From: Protonemura montana
Taxonomy: Eukaryota; Arthropoda; Insecta; Plecoptera; Nemouridae
Reading direction: 5' to 3'
Assembly (NCBI GenBank): GCA_947568835.1
Contig: OX387602.1
Coordinates: 13,071,021-13,135,020 of the forward strand
DNA length: 64,000 bases
Below are positions 13,001-24,066 of this stretch, piece after piece (position 1 is the first letter of the stretch; every line of letters begins with the position of its first letter). The notes beneath the pieces are model-generated. The model was not told the origin of the DNA. It saw nothing but the letters and a program-made list of their open reading frames with translations, and searched no databases. Made by a program: the position numbers and the translations under genes.

Positions 13001-16000
13001 TTTTTCCAGAGATCTCACGATTTTTTTCGAAAAGGATCTTTTAAATCAGTGGTTCTCAACCTTTTCGCTAGATCACGATCCACAAAAAAAGCGATCTAAT
13101 GTCGCGACCCTTTCTTTTGTATTAAAATATTTTTCGCGATTTTACATCACTGGGGACATTGTTGGGGAAATACCGTGGGTTATGCCGTGTTGTTACATTT
13201 TAGCATTTACAAACATTGCTTACTCACCATGCCTCTCATAGATCCCTGTCGCGACATGTTTCTCGTGTAAAAGTTCGAGATTGACGGACCAAGCTTGCTT
13301 CATTTAAAAAATTATTTTGTTTCGTCAAGGGAGGCTAGCTTGAGTCTCGAGTTTTGTGTCGTGTTTGCAATGTTTTAAAAGTTTTGGGTTTGGATACTGT
13401 TTCGGAGAATTCACTTTTAAGTTAATTTCCCGAATTCGAAGTAGCCCATGGTGTCCCGGCGTCCGGTGTCAGTGGTTCCAATACACTGGACCAAAGCACT
13501 GGACCACACTGGACACTCTCAGTAGCACATGTAGGAAACTGCGGGGGGTCTGTCAGAGTAGGAACGACAAAAAGGATCACATTTCATTCTCAGAATACAA
13601 GCAACGCTACCCAATTTGACAAGAATCAAAATAAATTTTTGAGACAAATAAATGTACTTCAGGCTTTTTGGCATGAAACGGTCTTGTTGGCCACTTTACA
13701 CGCGACCCAGCTGAAAAGCTGTCGGTGGTCGCGACCCACCGGTTGAGAACCTCTGTTTTAAATGAACTTGATCTTTTCTTGTGACAAATTTGAATTTGAA
13801 CTTAAAATAAAAACGATCGCGAACTTCGATCTTTTTAAAAGATCATTTTTTGACGACGATCTTGATCTTTTCAAAAGATCAATTTCAAAACGATCTTCTC
13901 CAACTATGGTGCAGAGGAAACTATTTTTAGGAAAAAAAGGAAAAGTCTTACTCAGCTTGCAATTTAATTTCACAGAGATTACGTGAACGACAACTACACA
14001 TAATTTCACAGAGTTTAATTTTCGTGTTCACAAGGGAAAGGGATGACTCTAAATTAAGAATTATTCTCAAATTCTACTATAATCAATTATTGCTTTCTAC
14101 TCAGTAGAAGATTTTAAGGGACTTCGACTGGTTTGGAACAAAGACTGTTTGAAAGTTCGGCGGCACACGATGTCCAGCCATTGCCGGTCATCGTAATTGT
14201 AAAAAGCTATTGCTTGTCGCTGCACGTGTTTTTGTAAATAGGATCGCGTTTGGATGAAGGAAGATCTCTTGTGTGGTACCGACCGGATGCTGCGAGGCAG
14301 ATGACGGCCATTCTAGGGATCTAGAGGGGAGGTTAAGGGTGTACTACCCAGTTAATCCCTTTATCTTAATTTTGAGAATCTCAATGGCCTGTGTGCCGTC
14401 AAGTAAAGACTTATTTACGATTTTTGTAAATTATTGGCACTGTTGGATTCGATTCTAGAAGCCGATTGTAGCCAATATCGTTTCAAAGTTTTCGAACGTC
14501 AGGTAGTCATTCTATCAGCTTGACAAATTCTTCCTCGATATCGGGGAGTCTCCATTCCACCTGTTTTTTTTTTGCTGCTTGACATCGATCTAAATGTGTT
14601 CGAAAAGATCCGAAAATAACGGTGCGTAGGGAAATACTGAGGTCATGGTTGCTATCATTTTTTTCTTCTCATTATTCACAGAAAGCCTTCAAATATGTGC
14701 ATTTTAACTCTTTTTCAAAAACTTATCCAGTCACTGTTTTTAAGAAAATCCAAATATGAAGTGCTAGCAACCGTAAACACACTTTTCCTTTACACACCGA
14801 CTTTTTTCAGACATTTTCGAATAATTTACGACCCCCAAAAGTCTGACCGCGTGAACCTCTGCTCGCAGATGGGTGGTTGGGTAGGCCGATCTCAAGCGTG
14901 TCGGTATTGGCTCATTTGCATCTTCGAAGTATCGAGGGTATAAACAAGAGTAGAGTTAACTTTGTTGTGTCGTGACAAATCAATATCGGACGACAACAAC
15001 GTGACGGTCATAGATCCTCATGTCGACTTTTGTGATATCCTGTCGATAGGGAATCACAAAATTAGCCTCCACTACAAGGGATCACACGTTTGTTACGGTG
15101 GTGGAGGCTCTTATATATATATCTCTTATTTTAAAAGCACCTGTATGTGAAAATGCTTTCTGCACAATTGATTGATTGATTTTTGTTTTTAGCGACGTAC
15201 TGTTTTGACAACGGGCCCTGTGGCACTGGTCTAATGGCGTCGGTGAATTATTATTATTATTATTTGTGGTGTTTAACGACGCACTGTTTTGACAACTGGC
15301 CCTGCAGCACTGGTCTAATGGCGTCGGTGAATGAGTGGATGATGATGAGGATGATGATGAACCTAACCTAGCCTAGAAGGGAGGAGGGGAAACCCGGTGC
15401 CGGCACGTAGCCTACTCCTGTCGAAGAGCACCAAGGGGACCACCGGCTTCACGTCCCTTCCGAAGGACGGTACAACTCGAACAGCAGGATTCCTCCACAA
15501 ATCCATGCTGTCGAGAGGTTGATAAGCAAGGCGAGTGAAGTTGTTGTACTAACTTTCATCCCTCCAACCTATCTCCTGAACAGAACTGGTCATGTGTATG
15601 ATTGTCACCCATTCAATACCTGACTCAGCGCAGTGTTGCTTAACTTCGGTGATCTAACGAGAACCGGTGTTTCCAACACGCCAAACCGTTCGGTGTCGGT
15701 GAATTAGTGGATGATTATTAACCTAACCTAACCTAGCTTAGAAGAGAGGAGAGGAAATCCGGTGCCGGCACGTAGCATACTCCTGTCGACGAACACCAAG
15801 GGGAACACCGGCTTAACGTCCCCTCCGAAAGAGGATACAACCAAAATACTCGAACAGGATTCCTTTACAAATCCATGCTGTCGAGAGGTTGACAAGCAAG
15901 GCGATTGAAGTTGCTGTACTAAATTTCATCCCTCCAACCTCTCTCCCGGACAGAACTAGTCATGTGTATGATGGTCACCCATCTAATACCCGACTCAGCG

Positions 16001-19000
16001 CAGTGCTACTCAACTTCGTTGAGGTCATGAGAACGGGTGTTTCCAACAGGCCAAACCGTTCGGTTTTATGCTCAAAATATATTTTGAACCTTTAGTGTAG
16101 TGTTTGTTTTGATGTTGATTCCAGCGGTATCCAATGGTTGTATTGTCCTCTCACTAGTTATTCTAACTCTGTTGAATTGATAAATTTTAGCAACAAAATT
16201 GTTGGGGTTGCTCCCGAGTCGGAGTAATGTACACCGGGCACTGCCACCCTTGTTTATTTATACCAGTCAGGTGTGTCGGGTGTTGCCAGCAACGACCTGA
16301 TGCGGACTGACCTGCCTGCGGAAACTGATGGGAACGGCCTGGGGTGTTGATACACATCGAAAAGTTTCTTTTCTGGATTGCGAATCTTAAACTTGTTTCC
16401 AGTGAAATAAGATTACAGAAGAATGTTGTACTCTTTCACCGAAAAATTGTAAGCGAACCGAACTCCTGGTAGTCGTAGCTAATCCAGGACGATGTAAGTA
16501 TTGCAGGCCCTTTGACGGTGCTCTGACGGCAACCAATAGGAGAAACATGTGTCTCAGCTTCGGAGGCCATACTGCGCATTAGGTTTTGGTAGATTTTCAA
16601 TGCTTATGAACTAGTAATTCCATACCTGCCGGCCGGGCGCAGGGCAGTATCATGCATTATTAATTGTAAAGAAAAAAACAAAGACAGTCCCCAATTGCCT
16701 GTTGCACAACAATTGTTGCGAGCCAATACGAAAGCAAGACTCGCATTTTCGAGCCAGTCTGCCACAAATTCGCTGTGTCGCTGTGCTACTGCTTATTGCT
16801 ATGTCAATTGTGTGTGCATCTTAAAATTATTATCTTCGTGATTATGGATAATGTTTACATTCACAATCCATGCGCGCTGAGAAGACGAATTGGCAAACAA
16901 ACCCGATATCTTAATCAATACAAACCGATCACGAAACAATTCCATTACTGCGGCATTACTACAACAGGAAATACGCAGAACCTTCAGAACCACTTCCAGC
17001 AGACGGTGGCTAAAGAAGCAGACCGCAACAGCCTATCTTCGACGTAAATAACCCACCCGATGCTGTTAGCACGCTTCATCGATAACAAGCATTGACAAAC
17101 GTATTTGTGAAATAAACACCTACAAAACCACAAATTTATGTTTATGATACAATTTTCGAAATACCAGGCCATTTAAATATAGCTCTCTGGTACAGGTGAC
17201 TTTCTACGAACAGAAAGCGCAGTAAAGACGCTTATTCCAATACTAGTTAGTCTTATTGATGTATTTCGGTCCAATGTCAACTGTAGATTTCATAACGTAC
17301 TTTGTAGCTTGAAATGCGGCAACTACGTTGCGTCTCCAAGACAATTATTCAGTTAGATCTTCATTCTTGCTTGATAAGTCCACTGGGTGTCTGATCAAAG
17401 CATATTAGGTGTTAAGAACAATGCACAAGATTTTCGCGATCGAACTTGAAGATGCCGCGAGGAAGGAGCGTGAGAGCTTGACGCAGGGACCTAGTTGGGC
17501 CAAAAACGGTTATGGTTCGATTGAACAAGAACTTGTTATCACTGATCAGCCGAACAACAAAAATAATCACTTGTGAGTATAAGTAATGTTGATGACGAGG
17601 CACAACCGGTGTAGTATAAAAATCAAACGTTTGAATCCTCCAATCAATCTTGCATATCAAGAGTGTCCTAAGAGATTGAGTGATCACGAAATCTTTTCAA
17701 TTTTACTTAGGTTTTATCAAATATTGAAGTGATTTTGTGATTTTCCACGATTGCTAAGTGCGCATGGATGTCACTCATTACCAATACTTTAAAGGTCCGC
17801 AGTCCGAACTTAAAACTAAACACTCGTGACTACTATTCGATAACATAGTTGAAAACAAAGTAACGGTTTTTATCACTTTGCCTGCATTTACTCGTCTCAA
17901 GAGAATTATCTCGCTGATTATCTAAATTTGACCTCTAGTTAAAAAATGTACAAAATAAGAGCATACTCGTCCGATTTCAGTCGATTCGTCGCACGGGGTC
18001 ATGAACTCCGAATAGTAATCACTGTGATGTGCATTGCTCTGCTGCTGATCATTGCTGGCTTGTCTACTGGTCTACCACCTATGCTGGCGAAATTCGATCG
18101 AAATTATACCGAATCTATTTAAAATGGTTAGTATTTTATCATCCAGATATCACCCAGTTGCCCTTATGTCTCTTTATAGACAACCAAAAGTCTATATCTT
18201 GTTCTTGGAACTGCGCTCTCTCGCTATAACTATATACCTCACATTGATAGGTGTTTTATCTTATTAATAAATCTGACATTCAAATAACAAGATTCCGTTC
18301 GCTGGACAGCCAATCAAAAGAAAGCGAAGAATCAGGGAAGGAAGTTAAATTGTATCCATAACTGTATTAAAATGTATGTATGTATATTCTACGTAAGTAA
18401 ATTCATACTCTAAACAATCATTGCCTCCTTGTGTGCTCTAGCTAGGCTTGTGCTATTTGTTATATTTATAAAATGTATGCTTTTAGTAAGTCGAAAAAAA
18501 ACATCTGGAAGTGCGACAATAGATATTCTACTCGCGGTCGTTCATGCAAATTATTATTACCACATAAATATGTGTCTTGCTCTTGTTGGATTGTTGTTGC
18601 TTTTAAAACGCCGTGGCTACGTATAGATTTCATTTCGTATTGTTAGCGTGGTACATTTAGCCGATTTCGCAAAACTTGAGTTTCACGTGCGTTAACGATG
18701 CTCAGACGAAACCTAACCCCTAACATTGTTGTGAAGTAGTAAGCAGTAAGCACTTAGATTCAGGGATAGCAGGGAGGCACGTCTAGTGAATAATAGAAGG
18801 TCAGATGAATTTCATGATAGATTTGAAGCTCTGCTTTTTTCTGAAAGATTCTTCCGAATTTTTATTACGAGATAGGACCCAATACTTTAATATGAAAGTC
18901 ACTTTGCCTGGTCTGTGCAACTAGAAAATATAGCTAATCAATGGCCAATGGAAGGCCAAATCCTTTTCAAACAGGGTTAGAACACCGTCACTACTTCAAA

Positions 19001-19263
19001 TTTGTGGACGGCGGTACAAGCGATTGCACAAATATTCGGTGTTTGATGATTGCTGACAGGCCAAGTAATTGGAGATCTTGAAAATTACCATTTAAAGATT
19101 ATAAAAGTTTGCCAATTATAGTAAATTTTGCTTTAAATTGGTATGAAGTAAAGTAAGTAACAAGAGCGGGAGTGAGTAAAAATAAATGGGAAATTACCTG
19201 TTGCTGTGACGGCGGCCGCTGCGACGAGTAACTCTGCTCGAACCCCTTTTTGGCCCTTGGCAT
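4086..19263 (-). CDS. Unrecognised 1311-aa low-complexity protein with C-terminal Cys/His zinc module
   Basis: Six coding exons are phase-consistent: 19263-19198 (ATG, MPRAKKGFEQ), 11544-11510, 10644-9164, 7461-5258, 4731-4621 and 4124-4086 (TGA). Donors and acceptors fit consensus, for example CAAA|GTAAGT, TTTTTGCAG and TCG|GTAGGT. Residues about 35-100 are Arg/Gly/Tyr/Asn/Phe-rich, like an RNA-binding low-complexity tail. Most of the rest is Lys/Ser/Thr/Glu-rich and disordered, with basic patches that look like nuclear signals. Around residues 1090-1230 lies a predicted helical segment (RLDKINRRLDECRARRDLF, then ELIYMYKELLP). The last 49 residues carry CEICCQ, CRYCDD, HVC, SHL and HLTNFHS, that is C-x2-C, C-x2-C, C and three His, a likely zinc site. 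I infer a nuclear or RNA-associated scaffold but do not recognise the family. If the last donor is not used, translation stops at 5225 with a short tail and no zinc module. Confidence 0.75.
8543..8652 (-). repeat. tRNA-derived SINE (family B), copy with head and tail
   Basis: Read on the - strand, this starts with a tRNA-like head: TAGCTCAATGGGTTAGAGCA fits an A box, and GAGATCGAGTCC fits a B box about 30 bases later. It is followed by GGGCATCAATTTTTGAGACG and a tail with GTTGATAATAATAAAATA. Pieces of the same tail recur at 8789-8953 and 25001-25138, so it is a dispersed family. It lies in an intron of the zinc-module gene. Confidence 0.7.
8789..8953. repeat. Palindromic repeat made of two inverted family-B tails
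   Basis: The arms ATGAAATCTTATTTAAATTG (left) and its reverse complement (right) enclose GGTATTTTATTATTATC and its complement. The whole 165 bases can fold into one long hairpin. The inner part matches the tail of the neighbouring tRNA-SINE, so it may be two copies head to head or a MITE that shares the tail. It lies in the intron between 9164 and 7461. Confidence 0.6.
11634..11930. repeat. Three long G-runs (15, 25 and 18 G)
   Basis: Pure G runs lie at 11634-11648, 11839-11863 (preceded by repeats of GGGGC) and 11913-11930. They sit in the first intron of the - strand zinc-module gene, just upstream of its second exon (11544-11510). The transcript would therefore carry C-runs, and the + strand could form G-quadruplexes. 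Run lengths in an assembly may be inexact. Confidence 0.85.
12044..13908. mobile_element. Non-autonomous hAT-like DNA transposon, outer element of a nest
   Basis: The ends are imperfect inverted repeats: CATAGTTAGGGAAGGAT on the left and, read on the other strand, CATAGTTGGAGAAGATC on the right. Flanks GTGCAAAG (12036-12043) and GTGCAGAG (13909-13916) make an 8-bp target duplication with one mismatch, as expected for hAT elements. Both subterminal zones (12060-12190 and 13760-13900) are packed with GATC-containing motifs such as AAGATCG, probably binding sites for a transposase supplied elsewhere. No transposase ORF is visible. A second hAT (13047-13755) sits inside it, so this element is the older one. 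Confidence 0.65.
13047..13755. mobile_element. Non-autonomous hAT transposon with perfect 8-bp target duplication
   Basis: The left end CAGTGGTTCTCAACCTTTT is the classic terminal repeat of hAT (Charlie-like) elements. The right end, CCGGTTGAGAACCTCTG, is its imperfect inverse. TTTTAAAT occurs on both sides (13039-13046 and 13756-13763), a perfect 8-bp target duplication. The 709-base interior has no transposase-length ORF. Next to each end lies an inverted copy of a GTCGCGACC-type motif. The insertion is nested in the GATC-rich element at 12044-13908. Confidence 0.9.
15178..16064 (-). repeat. 5S rRNA-derived SINE (SINE3-type), two joined copies plus a tail fragment
   Basis: Read on the - strand, copy 1 (about 15265-15691) begins with sequence nearly identical to the 5S rRNA gene: ACACCGGTTCTCG, GATCACCGAAGTTAAGCAAC and GAATGGGTGAC in the right order and spacing. 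Copy 2 (15692-16064) repeats this with more changes. After the 5S-like head comes a body (TCGACAGCATGGATTTG, GTAGGCTACGTGCCGGCACC) and a tail ending GTGCGTCGTTAAACACCAC. A third, tail-only piece lies at 15178-15257. The two copies abut at CCGTTCGGT, so they form a dimer. The 5S internal control region would give a type 1 RNA polymerase III promoter. It lies in the first intron of the zinc-module gene. Confidence 0.85.
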
Positions 19264-20989
19264 CTTTTCGGAGCTATAAAGTAAAGCAAATTTAACATAT
19301 GATTTGCCAATAAAACATTACCAGTATGATATGCAATGCATTTTCATTTTAACTAACCTAAAATCGGCGACCAAATGAGTGTGGTAATGTGATTCAAGTT
19401 TGTGGCGGCGATATGATTCTTTAACAAACCAAAATAAATCACTGCATGTCACAGCTCCAGTAAATTTATGTAATTCTGATGTGCTGTCCAAACCTCGCCT
19501 GCCGAGAAAACGTTGCTGGAATACACCTCCGAAAGGACCATCCGGCGCAGGCTTCCGATGATGACTGACTACAAGCGACTGTTCAATGCGCAGAGCAGCG
19601 CGGAGGGTGCCATCCTTCTGTTCGAAGGTTGAGCGTACTAATCAGCTGGCGGTGCGGAATTTCAGCGCGACCGATCGCCTCCCAGCCCCTTCACTTTCTA
19701 TCATGAATCTTGACGATATGAATGGCACGTACGAGCATGCATCGGACTCTAGACAAATCGAACAATCGTTATCAATTTGCCGAAAGTGGTAAATACATTG
19801 ATATCGTTCTATCAATATTCACGCAGATATGATAAGTTACTGAAGTTTTCATGATGCGCTTCTTTCCAGAATGAGTAGAAAGAGTTTACTTTCCGAACTG
19901 CTAGCAGAATTACTTTTTTGTGCGATTTATATTGTTTTATTCGCACCGTAATCCGTGTATCACACATACATTCCCAGCTTCACGATGCACTAAATAGTTC
20001 ACTAAAACATTACAATTGTCTGTCGTCTACAGCCAGTTACTGGAATGCAGACCACGCTACAAGAATGAGATTTTCTTTTTTAACCACGTGTCCAATTCTT
20101 CTCAGCAAATCATATATGGACACATATGTTCGGACGGTTCGATTGCTACGTGACGATTACGTCAATCGCAGAAATAAATTGATAATTATGAAACCTTTGT
20201 AGATTAGGTACAGGCCTTTTTCTTACCGTAATGAGGCCTTATTGACTTCAACTGTTTTGGGTCGTTTCAATTCGCTTTCAAGTGTTTCAATTGAGATTAT
20301 TATCATTATCAATAAGATTTCGATATTGTGACAGTTGCAGGTGGTACTCACGGTACTCTGGTGTCGTGGCTCAATCTCGCTTGGCAATGGGAGATCACCT
20401 AGAGATCCCTCGGTGCTGCTAGTTTAAACCCAAATTCCATTTATTTATTGAGTGACAAATAATTCTGCATTACACATAATGTCAAGCCTAGTAAACCACA
20501 CTCATAGAAAACAATAACTAGCTCAGTTCTACCGTAATCTCTCTTTGCTTCTATCCACTTAGACAGATTGTTCTTAACCAAGTAATCACACGCGAAGGAC
20601 TCACTCGATGTAAAAACAGTTATCTCATCACAGGTATTCCGGAAGCACACGGGTAGAAGGGTTGGACTGGACGGACCAGCAACCTAGTTAGAGAACCCTA
20701 GTTCGGTCTTGACTCTCCACGTGTTCTTTAGCTCGGAAACCAGACTCCACGCGACGGACCAGTAGATAGCTAGAGGACCCTTGCTCGGTTTTAGCTCTGG
20801 GCTATCGCATAGCCTAGCTCATGTGCGTTTTAGGCCACAGGCTCGCTTGACTCCTAGTTATTTTGCTTTGGTCAGCAAGATCAAAGTCTATAGTTTGTCA
20901 TTACTGCTATTTCACGCTCGGTTAAAAGTGTACTTGTCTTTAGTTATACAAATGGTCCCTGTAAATGAAATTTTGTAGGGATTTTTTCT

Positions 20990-21128
20990 TTTCTGGCGAT
21001 TCTCCGAACCGGGATACGAAACCGGGACCTCCCAATTGACGGTCATTGCTGGCAACCATGACCGGCAATCATGACCGGACCATGACCGGCAGTTGGGAGG
21101 TCGCGGGTTCATATCAAGTCTGGCTTTC
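20990..21128. repeat. Two tRNA-SINE pieces in inverted orientation
   Basis: GGTCGCGGGTTCATATCAAG on the + strand and GGTCCCGGTTTCGTATCCCG on the - strand both look like tRNA B-box regions. Between them lie the arms ACCTCCCAATTGACGGTCAT and ATGACCGGCAGTTGGGAGGT, which pair with each other. The centre repeats ACCATGACCGGCAATC-like words. This fits two SINE heads joined head to head. Confidence 0.5.
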
Positions 21129-22365
21129 TTTCCATTTTTTACTTTATTTAATTTTTTAAGTTAAATACAATAAATGTCATTGGATTTATGACTATACATT
21201 ATCCAAAATGCAATCAAATTTAAAAGAATGTCTTCTGCTAGCCATTTCTATCGTGCGACAGGACCAAATTATGATACCGAATAACATGGAGACTAAAGCT
21301 GAAGAGATGTGAACAGCAATTTTAGGAAATTGTCTACTAGTCTAGTGGTCACCCACAAACAAGGACAGAATCTGCTCGATTCACTTGTAGCAATAATCAA
21401 TCATTCGCAGGCCAAAAACAGTAGCCACACCGCCATAATTTGACTACCACATGGACATTGAAACCTTTCAAATCCAATGAGAACTTTCTATCGATAGAGA
21501 TGAAAACAACTTATGTCAAAAAGAAAACCAATGGATACAATACAAAACGCAGTTGCTGATGGCCATTTTGAAGCTCAGCAGAAATATGTGCAATGCCTTC
21601 CATATCTGCGGTTTCATATTTCATAATAAAAAGTACAGTACATCCAGACACATTCTTTGTCACGCTGCCGAGTGCTAAATTTACCTTTCCTACTGCTATT
21701 TATATTTCTGTTTTTATGTATTTCCATTAACTAAATTCACTATCTCCTCTTTTCTGCTATAACAGATTTCCTCTACAAGTAATTGTATTTAACACCTTGT
21801 TTAAATAATCATCTTTTATCACCAGGTTACTTTTGCAGGCTAAATTCCCTCCCGTTTTCTCAGATCCTTGTCAACCCCTACATCCTGTCCAGGTTGAAAA
21901 GTAACTACAATAAAAATCATGTACAGCTTGAGATAGACCCATCCACGATAGGCTTTGGCTGAGTACTGTGTACCACCAAGCCTACATAATTATAAAGCCA
22001 ATTCCTAAAGTCTGAAAGAGGATGAATTCGCCCCAGGTATCAGTCGAACTTCCATCTCCGATCAGGACTCATCTCGAATCTACAATTGAGCAGCTAACCA
22101 TTGTGATCACTTCTTAGTCTCCAAGAGGTTCGAGAGGTAATGGATGGTACATCCCCAGGAAATTCCTGTTGCTATCTGGCAGAGCAGTGTCCTGTTGTTG
22201 AGTCCCGGGCACGGTAGCCAGGACTCGCGGGTGTGTGTAAGGGGGTCAGAAAATGTGAAACAATCTTGGGCTCTGAGTGGTCAGCTGCCCCTCCCACGAA
22301 TCGCACCAAACAGGAAACAGTCACTATAAAAGCAGCTATTCCTGCTGCATCAACGAAGTCCTGAC

Positions 22366-22410
22366 GATGTCGGCGCCAACGCCGAAAAAACGTCGAAACG
22401 TGCTAAAAAA
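22366..22410 (+). ncRNA. Possible hammerhead-ribozyme-like motif in a repeat
   Basis: CTGACGA matches the CUGANGA half of a hammerhead core. It is followed by a strong hairpin (CGGCG-CCAA-CGCCG) and by GAAAAAACGTCGAAACG, which contains the GAAA half. Hammerheads of this compact kind are known from Penelope-like retroelements and retrozymes. I cannot show the closing stem I, so this is only a candidate. Confidence 0.3.
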
Positions 22411-22639
22411 GCAGAGGCTCACGAGAGAGGTAGGAAAAACTTCGATCTTATCTGGAAATTTTTACAAAGACTTGTGTTAGCTTGCAGTTATAGATATAAA
22501 ATTGCATGTATCAACAATGATCATAAAAGTGCAGGATGTGAGGAAGAATATGAAAAAAAATGTTGGTCGTGCACATTTGGTTTAGAAAATTGGTAGAATT
22601 ATTTCAAGAAATAATTTCTTGAAATTTTTATTGTTTATT

Positions 22640-22805
22640 GGTGCTTTCTTGTGCAATATTAGAAAGGAATTTGTTGTAACTCAATCTAATTCTATGATGT
22701 ATCCACAAATATGCAATTAATTAACTTGAAATTATATAGTCAAACAAAAACCTACAAATTACCTATCTACCGAGATAATACAAATAATATGAATCTAAGC
22801 TTTGT
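22640..22805. repeat. Inverted duplicate, arm X (uninterrupted)
   Basis: Its reverse complement matches 24911-25222 almost base for base over about 165 bases, from CAAAGCTTAGATTC to GCACAAGAAAGCACC. The only large difference is a 138-base insertion plus target duplication in the other arm. This arm therefore shows the empty site, TTAATTAATTGCATATTTG on that strand. Confidence 0.85.
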
Positions 22806-22865
22806 TGAGATATGTTTAGCGGTTTTGCTTTCTGCGTTGAGGAGTTTTTTGGTCTAACGTTTGGC

Positions 22866-22915
22866 CTAACGTGTCGACGTTTCGACGAGGCACGACGATC
22901 TTCAGGAGAATGATG
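22866..22915 (-). ncRNA. Second hammerhead-like motif
   Basis: On the - strand CTGAAGATCGTCGTGCC is followed by TCGTCGAAACGTCGACACGT, which gives CUGANGA and GAAA elements in hammerhead order. The sequence between them pairs poorly, so catalytic ability is doubtful. It most likely marks a decayed retroelement terminal region. Confidence 0.25.
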
Positions 22916-22961
22916 CTTTTGTTTTGTTTTGAAATTCCAGGGCCCCCCCAGTCCGCCCTGT

Positions 22962-23012
22962 AAGCATGGCGATCGTTTTACAATACATCGCCTCTGCTTT
23001 ATAGGTAGAATG
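22962..23012 (-). repeat. SINE family C fragment
   Basis: AAGCATGGCGATCG and ATCGCCTCTGCTTTATAG match, in opposite orientation, the body repeated at 23370-23445 and 23972-24045. The copy is short and has no tRNA-like head. Confidence 0.55.
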
Positions 23013-23369
23013 CATTTCTCGACCGCCTGGTTTTATGGCGGGATGTTGCTTATCTGTTGGGTCGGGTTGTCTTCTCATTGATTCTGGCTGTGGCCAAGGA
23101 TACGTAGTACAAGTTCAACAAGTACCCAAACACGACTGTAGACAAGCACATGATGTATCCAGAAGTTGTGTTAGAGACTCTAGTGAGCTGGGGTATCTTG
23201 GAGGGCAGGTTGGAGGGCGCGCGCGCCCCTAAACCCCGGGTAGCCCAAGGATTTCCCAGCTTGGCAACCGGCCTAAAGTGGTTCAGGACATCCTACTGAA
23301 CAAAATGAGGGGTGTTGCCTGCTTGTACTCTCCGGCTCGAGATCTTTAATTTGTAGGCGCCTTTTGAAA

Positions 23370-23507
23370 TATTACTATAAGGCAGAGGCGATATAGTGTG
23401 AAGTGATCACCATGCTTGCCGGGGCGAGATGGATGCCCGGTTAAAAAAAAAAAAAAAACTGACTAGTCACGGTTGTTACTCTAACCCATTGAGCTACCCG
23501 GACTCAT
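23370..23507 (-). repeat. tRNA-derived SINE (family C), most complete copy
   Basis: Read on the - strand, a tRNA-like head (GTCCGGGTAGCTCAATGGGT, an A box) leads through a run of 15 T to a body with GGGCATCCATCTCGCCCC, GGCAAGCATGGTGATCAC and ATATCGCCTCTGCC. The A-box segment matches family B, so the two families share a tRNA ancestor. The B box is not clear here. Confidence 0.6.
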
Positions 23508-23959
23508 GAGCATCTTTTACGCACTACGCAAACTGACACGCTTTTCTGCTTCAGGTACGCAGCAACCGACGCACGGCTATTGCTCTCTCATGTGGACGTT
23601 AATGGAAATACTTCTCCCAGAGCTAGAAATTTCTGCAACTACTTAAAATCCTACTTCCATATAGACTAATTGATAGCCCTATTGCAGATTAAGTTAACTC
23701 ACTTCTAGTAATAATGCAGCCTTTTCTTCTCCATCTGCATGTTTAAACAGAGTTTTTATTGTCACAACCTTCTTTTGTGGTGGTCTTTTCACTGCCTGTT
23801 CTCTCTTCTAGATTCCATCTTGGAATGCCCAACCAACCAACTACCAAGCGCGACAGTATTACACCAGCCGGAAAGCTAAACCATGCATCCTACCTATCCG
23901 ACATAGTTGATCCTTGCATGTACGCACATCAGAGATTCCTGTCGCCTACAATAGGCAGT

Positions 23960-24066
23960 TGTAGTAAAGCAGTAAAGTGTAAAGCAGAGGCAATATAGTG
24001 AGAAGCGATCGCCATGCTTGTCGGGACGGGATGGAGGCCCCGGTAAAAAGAGTCTGACTGATTACT
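23960..24066 (-). repeat. SINE family C, truncated copy
   Basis: This repeats the family C body (AAGCAGAGGCAATATAGTG, AAGCGATCGCCATGCTTGTC, GGGATGGAGGCC on the + strand), the short AT-rich spacer and GTCTGACTGATTAC, then diverges where the tRNA-like head should begin. Confidence 0.55.

Noticed and set aside
22367-22430. Possible first exon ATGTCGGCGCC... (MSAPTPKKRRNVLKKQRL) with a donor GTAGGA
   Set aside because: It overlaps the hammerhead-like repeat motif, and no downstream exon could be found; the basic peptide is explained by the repeat.
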